This document shows, one piece after another, positions 59,830 through 64,000 of a stretch of 64,000 nucleotides of DNA; the first letter of the stretch is position 1, and each line of letters starts with the position of its first letter. The DNA is from an uncultured Anaerolineae bacterium. Lineage in GTDB: Bacteria; Chloroflexota; Anaerolineae; Anaerolineales; Villigracilaceae. The notes below the pieces were generated by a model that was not told the origin of the DNA, did no database searches, and worked only from the letters and a program-made list of their open reading frames with translations. Both the position numbers and the translations under genes were made by a program. Location: contig CAIQVH010000019.1 in NCBI GenBank assembly GCA_903875215.1, positions 167,605 through 231,604 of the forward strand. The letters are read 5' to 3'.

Positions 59830-61086
59830 ATGATAGTTATCGGCCTGATGTCTGGCACTTCGGTGGATGGGATTGAAGCGGCGGTGGTGCGCCTTAGCGG
59901 GACTCCGCCCACCCTAGCCTGGGAGGTGCTCGGACATTCCCATCGTTCGTTCGCCCCGGAGCTGCGTTCCGAGATATTTGCCTGTTTCCGCCCTGAGACG
60001 GGTTCTGTTGACCGCCTGTGCCGCCTGAATTTCGCGCTCGGGCGGGCGTTTGGCGCTGCGGCGCTGGATGCGGCGCGCGAAGCCGGGCTGGCGATGAGTC
60101 AGATTGACCTGATTGGCTCACACGGGCAGACGCTCTGGCACGAGCCGCCCGTGAATGGGATGGGTTCGACGCTGCAACTGGGCGAGCCTGCTGTCATCGC
60201 TGAAATGACCGGTGTGCCGGTGGTGAGCAACTTCCGCACGCGCGATATGGCGGCTGGCGGGCAGGGCGCGCCGCTCGTCCCGCTGGCCGACTGGCTGTTG
60301 CTCTCACACCCGACCAAAATCCGTGCTGCGCAAAACATTGGCGGGATTGCTAATGTCACTTACCTGCCGCCCGTTTCTGCCACAGAGTCACAGAGAAAAA
60401 CCTTGGGACACGGAAAACACGGATTGCACGGAATTCCACGGAAAAATTCTGAAGAAAATCCGCGTTCATCCGTGCAATCCGTGTCCAAAAATAGTTTTGA
60501 AACGGCGTTGGGTGTTTTTGCTTTCGACACCGGCCCCGGCAACATGCTGATTGACGAAGCCGCGCGGCAGGCCACCGATGGCCGCTGGGATTATGACCGC
60601 GATGGCGGGCTGGCGCGCAACGGGCAGGTGGATGAGTCCCTGCTGGCGGAGTGGCTTTCAGAGCCGTATTACCAGCAAAAGCCGCCACGCACCACCGGGC
60701 GCGAACTGTTTGGCAGGCAGCGCGCCATCGAATATTGGAGTCAGGCCACCCGGCGCGGACTCAATCCCGAAGATATTGTCGCTACACTGACCGCGCTGAC
60801 CGTCCGCTCGATTGAACACGCCTACCGCGCCTTCCTGCCCGCCCTGCCCGACGAAATCATCGTCAGCGGCGGTGGAGCGCGCAATCAAACCCTGATGGCG
60901 ATGCTAGCAGAACGGCTCTCCCCAGCGCGCGTGACCACATCCGCTGAGTTTGGGCTGGGCATCGAAGCCAAGGAAGCGGTTGCTTTTGCGGTGCTGGCCT
61001 ACGAGACCTGGCACAAACGCCCCGGCAACATCCCCGCGGCCACGGGGGCCGAGCGGGCGGTGGTGTTGGGGAGCATCACGTATTAA
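59830..61086 (+). CDS. anmK: Anhydro-N-acetylmuramic acid kinase, with an in-frame repeat insertion
   Basis: Hydrolyses the 1,6-anhydro bond and phosphorylates the product to MurNAc-6-phosphate, feeding MurQ. The 418-residue protein has the AnmK start MIVIGLMSGTSVDGIEAAVV, the catalytic-aspartate region LIGSHGQTLWHEPP, STLQLGEPAVIAEMTGVPVV, NIGGIANVTYLP, FDTGPGNMLIDEA, and VSGGGARNQTLMAML. Between residues about 181 and 219, where relatives pass directly from ANVTYL to VFAFDTGPGN, lies a charged stretch (RKTLGHGKHGLHGIPRKNSE) encoded by a palindromic element. This insertion is in frame and on the ATPase-fold surface, so activity may persist. Confidence 0.94.
   Translation: MIVIGLMSGTSVDGIEAAVVRLSGTPPTLAWEVLGHSHRSFAPELRSEIFACFRPETGSVDRLCRLNFALGRAFGAAALDAAREAGLAMSQIDLIGSHGQTLWHEPPVNGMGSTLQLGEPAVIAEMTGVPVVSNFRTRDMAAGGQGAPLVPLADWLLLSHPTKIRAAQNIGGIANVTYLPPVSATESQRKTLGHGKHGLHGIPRKNSEENPRSSVQSVSKNSFETALGVFAFDTGPGNMLIDEAARQATDGRWDYDRDGGLARNGQVDESLLAEWLSEPYYQQKPPRTTGRELFGRQRAIEYWSQATRRGLNPEDIVATLTALTVRSIEHAYRAFLPALPDEIIVSGGGARNQTLMAMLAERLSPARVTTSAEFGLGIEAKEAVAFAVLAYETWHKRPGNIPAATGAERAVVLGSITY
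60372..60484. repeat. Palindromic element inside anmK
   Basis: ACACGGATTGCACGGA on the left pairs with TCCGTGCAATCCGTGT on the right. It also contains CACAGAGTCACAGAG and CACGGAAAACACGGA. The length is a multiple of three within the coding frame and has no stop in the reading frame used. Confidence 0.85.
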
Positions 61087-61088
61087 AA

Positions 61089-61164
61089 ATTATCCACAGA
61101 TTTCACAGATTGAACAGATTTTAAGAAATTAATAAATCAGTGAAATCTGCGCAATCTGTGGATG
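61089..61164. repeat. Palindromic element CACAGATT type, copy 2
   Basis: ATCCACAGATTTCACAGATT at the left and AAATCTGCGCAATCTGTGGAT at the right. It is closely related to the one at 53404 and starts just after the anmK stop. Confidence 0.85.
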
Positions 61165-61177
61165 TTCTGGAGCTTTT

Positions 61178-62065
61178 ATGGAATTGACCTTAACCGAAGA
61201 ACGCAACCCACTCACCACGGACATCGACACCCTGCCGACGCTCGATATGCTGGCGCTGATTAACGCGGAAGACCAGAAGGTGGCGCTGGCGGTGCGGGAT
61301 GAGCTTCCGCACATTGCTGCGGCGGTGGAGGCCATCACGGCGCGGATGCAGCGCGGGGGTCGGCTCATCTACATCGGTGCAGGGACTTCGGGGCGGCTGG
61401 GGGTGCTGGATGCTTCGGAGTGTCCGCCTACCTTTGGGACGTTGCCCGAGCTGGTAGTGGGATTGATCGCTGGCGGGCCAGCCGCTTTAACGGAAGCCAT
61501 CGAAGGCGCGGAAGATGACCGGGATGGCGGCGCGGCGGAGATCGCGGAACTGGATGTCAATGAAAATGATTGCGTGGTCAGTATTGCGGCCAGCGGACGC
61601 ACGCCGTACGCCATCGGCGGGCTGGAAGAAGCCAAAAAACGTGGCGCGCTGACGGTCAGCATCGCCTGCAACCGCCCGTCGCCGCTGGAAGAACTGGCCG
61701 AGATTGGCATCGCGCTCATCGTCGGGCCGGAAGTGGTCAGCGGTTCGACCCGGCTGAAGGCGGGCACATCCCAAAAGATGGTGCTGAATATGATTTCCAC
61801 GGCGGTGATGATCAAACTGGGCAAAACCTATTCCAACCTGATGGTGGATGTCCAGCCGACGAATGTCAAACTCCGCCAGCGGGCGCGGCGGATTGTGGCC
61901 GAAGCCACCGGGCTGGGGCTGGAGGCCGCGGGGAGACTGCTGCAAGCCTGCGATGGCGAAGTCAAAACCGCGATTGTGGCCGAACTGGCGGGGATTTCTC
62001 CGGATGTGGCGCGGGAAAGGTTGAGCAGGTCGGGCGGGTATGTAAGACAAGCGGTTTATCGATAA
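61178..62065 (+). CDS. murQ: N-acetylmuramic acid 6-phosphate etherase
   Basis: Cleaves the lactyl ether of MurNAc-6-phosphate, giving GlcNAc-6-phosphate and D-lactate. The 295-residue SIS-domain protein has GRLIYIGAGTSGRLGVLDAS, the catalytic glutamate in SECPPTFGT, the second glutamate in EGAEDD, and VSIAASGRTPYAIGGLEEAK. C-terminal SNLMVDVQPTNVKLRQRARR is also typical. It lies between AnmK and the kinase, so its substrate can come from either. Its end overlaps the next repeat by two bases. Confidence 0.96.
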   Translation: MELTLTEERNPLTTDIDTLPTLDMLALINAEDQKVALAVRDELPHIAAAVEAITARMQRGGRLIYIGAGTSGRLGVLDASECPPTFGTLPELVVGLIAGGPAALTEAIEGAEDDRDGGAAEIAELDVNENDCVVSIAASGRTPYAIGGLEEAKKRGALTVSIACNRPSPLEELAEIGIALIVGPEVVSGSTRLKAGTSQKMVLNMISTAVMIKLGKTYSNLMVDVQPTNVKLRQRARRIVAEATGLGLEAAGRLLQACDGEVKTAIVAELAGISPDVARERLSRSGGYVRQAVYR

Positions 62066-62158
62066 TACGAGATACGCAATACGAAATATTCCGTATTGCG
62101 TATCTCGTATTGCGTATTGCGTATTGCGTATTGCGTATTGCGTATTGCGTATTGCAAA
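62064..62158. repeat. 20-bp inverted repeat followed by a 7-bp tandem array
   Basis: AATACGAGATACGCAATACG and its exact complement CGTATTGCGTATCTCGTATT, then about six further copies of TGCGTAT. It starts at the murQ stop and ends before the SD of the kinase gene. Confidence 0.9.
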
Positions 62159-62172
62159 ACAGGAGCATTCCC

Positions 62173-63111
62173 ATGACAAACTACATCATCGGTGTGGATG
62201 GCGGCGGGACGAAAACGCTGGCGCTGCTGGCAGATTTGGATGGAAATATCCTGGCGCGAGGCGCGGGCGGGCCATCGAATGCCAATGCGATTGGGTTCGA
62301 GGCGGCCTGCGCGGCTATCGAAACGGCCATCGCTGCGGCGCGACAGGCTCATTCAGGAGAAATTGCGGCGTTGTGTTTGGGGTTGGCCGGGGCGGGACGC
62401 AAAGAAGATGTTGAACGTTTCCAAAATTGGTCAACAGAGAAATTCCCCCAAACGAAGGTGAAAGTGGTCAGCGATGCCGAGATTTTGCTCGCCGCGGGTT
62501 CGCCCAGCGGCCCGGCGTTAGCGCTAATCTGCGGGACGGGGTCGATTGCCTACGGGCGGACGGCGGCTGGAGAGTTGATCCGCGCCGGGGGTTGGGGCTA
62601 CCTGTTCGGCGACGAGGGCAGCGGGTTTGCCATCGGCGCGGCGGCGCTGCGGGCGGTGATGCAGGCTTACGATGGGCGCGGCCAGCCGACCCTGCTGACG
62701 GAGCTAGTTTTGGAGCGGCGCGGGCTGAAAACACCGCCCGAATTGATGCGCAATATCTATGGGGCCGAGTCGCCACGCTCGGAAGTAGCATCGCTGTCCG
62801 ATCTGGTGGAGCAGGCGGCAGGGCAGGATGACCCTGTAGCACTGGTTATCCTCGAGACATCTGCCCGTGAACTGGCGGAGACAGTTCGGACCGTTTATCG
62901 CCAGCTTGGCAGCATCCCCATCCCCTTGGCGTTGACTGGCGGCGTTGTCCTACACGGCACGCACTTCGTTAACCAATTTCGCCTGGCTAGCCAGCACCTT
63001 GGCCTGAAATTTTCGGCCATCCACGAAATCCATGAATCCGCTCTCGGAGCTGTTTACTTGGCACGTAAATTAAAAGTAAACCCTATTAGTAAATTACCTC
63101 CAATGCCGTAA
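62173..63111 (+). CDS. BadF/BadG-type N-acetyl-amino sugar kinase (GlcNAc/MurNAc kinase)
   Basis: A 312-residue ASKHA-fold kinase. Phosphate-1 motif IIGVDGGGTKTLALLADLDG at the N-terminus, SDAEILLAAGSPSGPALALI and CGTGSIAYGR (phosphate-2), GWGYLFGDEGSGFAIGAAAL, and ALTGGVVLHGTHF (adenosine motif). This arrangement matches NagK and MurK-type kinases that phosphorylate GlcNAc or MurNAc at position 6. Following MurQ, it would provide MurNAc-6-phosphate or GlcNAc-6-phosphate. AGGAG precedes the ATG. A longer open frame upstream belongs to murQ's out-of-frame sequence and is not used. Confidence 0.9.
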   Translation: MTNYIIGVDGGGTKTLALLADLDGNILARGAGGPSNANAIGFEAACAAIETAIAAARQAHSGEIAALCLGLAGAGRKEDVERFQNWSTEKFPQTKVKVVSDAEILLAAGSPSGPALALICGTGSIAYGRTAAGELIRAGGWGYLFGDEGSGFAIGAAALRAVMQAYDGRGQPTLLTELVLERRGLKTPPELMRNIYGAESPRSEVASLSDLVEQAAGQDDPVALVILETSARELAETVRTVYRQLGSIPIPLALTGGVVLHGTHFVNQFRLASQHLGLKFSAIHEIHESALGAVYLARKLKVNPISKLPPMP

Positions 63112-63474
63112 AATGAGCTTAATAGATTTAGAACGTTCTTTACAAGAATGATTGATTCCCAGGTATTTCTGTTTCCCTGAAATTACTCGAGTATGTGCCT
63201 GTACCCACAAGCCCAGATACATGTCAAAGTATTATCATAATCATCCCAGCGCGGTACATGATATATCGGTACAAGTTCAGGCCGGCTGTTGTAGCGGTGT
63301 AGGTTTTTGGGGAAATCAAAAGAGCGCCATCCAAATGGAAGGCGCTCTTTTGATTTATTGCCATGCAGCTCTAATTACACTTTACTACATCAGACCCGCC
63401 ATTTCGATGGGCAACCATTTGCTGATCAGAGATTTGAGCAATCGCTTGGGTTGAATTGGCGAACGAGAAACAAA
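63112..63474. other. Intergenic region without a gene
   Basis: No convincing coding frame is seen. It includes a strong terminator (63314-63357). A stretch with CGGTACATGATATATCGGTA and nearby AT-rich words does not form a clear promoter. Confidence 0.5.
63314..63357. terminator. Strong bidirectional terminator
   Basis: AAATCAAAAGAGCGCC, a 12-base loop, GGCGCTCTTTTGATTT. A-rich and T-rich flanks allow it to end both the salvage locus (plus) and the facing SDR gene (minus). Confidence 0.9.
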
Positions 63475-64000
63475 CTATGGTGTCATCTTGGTCAATTGTT
63501 CGCTGACCTGCCACAACCGCGTTTGTACCGCCGGATCGTAAGTTTGGGCGTGTGATTTGATCGGTTTCTTGTTTTGGTAATACATGCCCGTTACGCCTTC
63601 AACCTCAGGAGAAGACGCCAGATAGATAATCGTCTGCGCGCCTTGTTCCGGTGACAGTTCCAAAGGCCGGGCCAATTTAGACCAAACCATACCGAACAGG
63701 CCGCCTGTTTGCGATCCGAAATTGGTACGAACGACCCCTGGATGCAGGCAGTTGGCCGTGACCCCGGTGCCGGCCAGCCGTTTGGCGAGTTCATAGCTGA
63801 AGGCGATGTTGGCGCGCTTTGATTGACCATAGGCCTTGTTCACGCCATATTTTTTTTCCAACATCAAATCGTCGAAGTCCAGCGCTGCAAACTGCTCATA
63901 TTCGGATGCGACGCTTACGATCCGTGATGGGGCGCTGGCCTTGAGTACATCAAGCAGCAGGTCGGTCAATAAAAAGTAGGCAAGATGATTCACGGCAAAA
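63475..64000 (-). CDS. Short-chain dehydrogenase, C-terminal part (cut by window edge)
   Basis: The visible 174 residues cover the second half of a retinol dehydrogenase-like SDR: FAVNHLAYFLLTDLLLDVLK, SRIVSVASEYEQFAALDFDD, the active-site YGQSKRANIAFSYELAKRL, CLHPGVVRTNFGSQTG, and EGVTGMYYQNKKPIKSHAQT. The frame runs off the right edge, so the cofactor-binding half is missing from the window. It resembles the SDR in the cassette island (EGVTG-type end) but has GC-rich codons. Its stop TAG is 120 bases from the shared terminator. Confidence 0.92.
   Translation of the reverse strand, partial: FAVNHLAYFLLTDLLLDVLKASAPSRIVSVASEYEQFAALDFDDLMLEKKYGVNKAYGQSKRANIAFSYELAKRLAGTGVTANCLHPGVVRTNFGSQTGGLFGMVWSKLARPLELSPEQGAQTIIYLASSPEVEGVTGMYYQNKKPIKSHAQTYDPAVQTRLWQVSEQLTKMTP

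Noticed and set aside
62111..62158. CRISPR-like tandem repeat
   Set aside because: Units are 7 bases without spacers; it is a simple tandem array next to an inverted repeat.
61570..62172. N-terminal 200-residue extension of the amino-sugar kinase
   Set aside because: It reads out of frame through murQ and the repeat, whereas an SD and a conserved kinase start lie at 62173.

Overview
The window looks like chromosome from a Chloroflexota bacterium, most likely class Anaerolineae (inference from GC-rich codon use, leaderless promoters, gene content and many short palindromic repeats; no rRNA or marker search was possible). It contains about 57 protein genes, one T-box leader, and no complete tRNA, rRNA or CRISPR array.

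Layout. 1-3440: the start of cytochrome bd oxidase subunit I (cydA) and a three-gene ABC-2 exporter. 3960-11256: housekeeping genes (R3H/AAA ATPase, tmk, FmdB zinc ribbon, gmk, rhomboid, UDP-glucose dehydrogenase, methyltransferase, AIM24-like protein). 11304-21603: a minus-strand block with an M14-like peptidase and YfcC transporter, then valS with a DinB-like gene under one T-box leader, then a GT87 membrane protein and two tandem SDR/DUF2867 paralogues. 21709-25566: comEC with a degenerate nuclease-like domain, and icd. 26290-31740: an AT-richer accessory island in which every intact gene is on the plus strand (two HigBA modules, an orphan, an SDR, HicAB, a small membrane protein). Long related repeats and attC-like sites separate the units, and an IS110 transposase remnant lies at its left edge. 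31869-38080: respiratory genes, namely a Rieske/cytochrome b complex whose subunit-IV-like protein is fused to a dihaem cytochrome c, and divergent sdhCDAB. 38175-47019: an MFS permease, mutS2, GT4 and GH3 genes, and comM.

47525-63111 reads as one peptidoglycan-salvage locus: a GntR/HutC regulator, NamZ, an Opp/Dpp-type ABC transporter, a substrate-binding lipoprotein, the NagZ lipoprotein, a double GNAT, an AmiE-like serine hydrolase, AnmK, MurQ and a BadF-type amino-sugar kinase. Wall fragments would be trimmed by NagZ, NamZ and the AmiE-like enzyme, imported, phosphorylated by AnmK or the kinase, and passed as MurNAc-6-phosphate to MurQ. The binding protein appears circularly permuted: the segment normally at its N-terminus is at its C-terminus.

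Two genome-wide habits stand out. Many genes have a -10 box exactly six bases before the start codon (leaderless). Palindromic elements of several families sit at gene junctions, often over stop codons, and in some cases lie in frame inside valS, anmK and the R3H ATPase gene.
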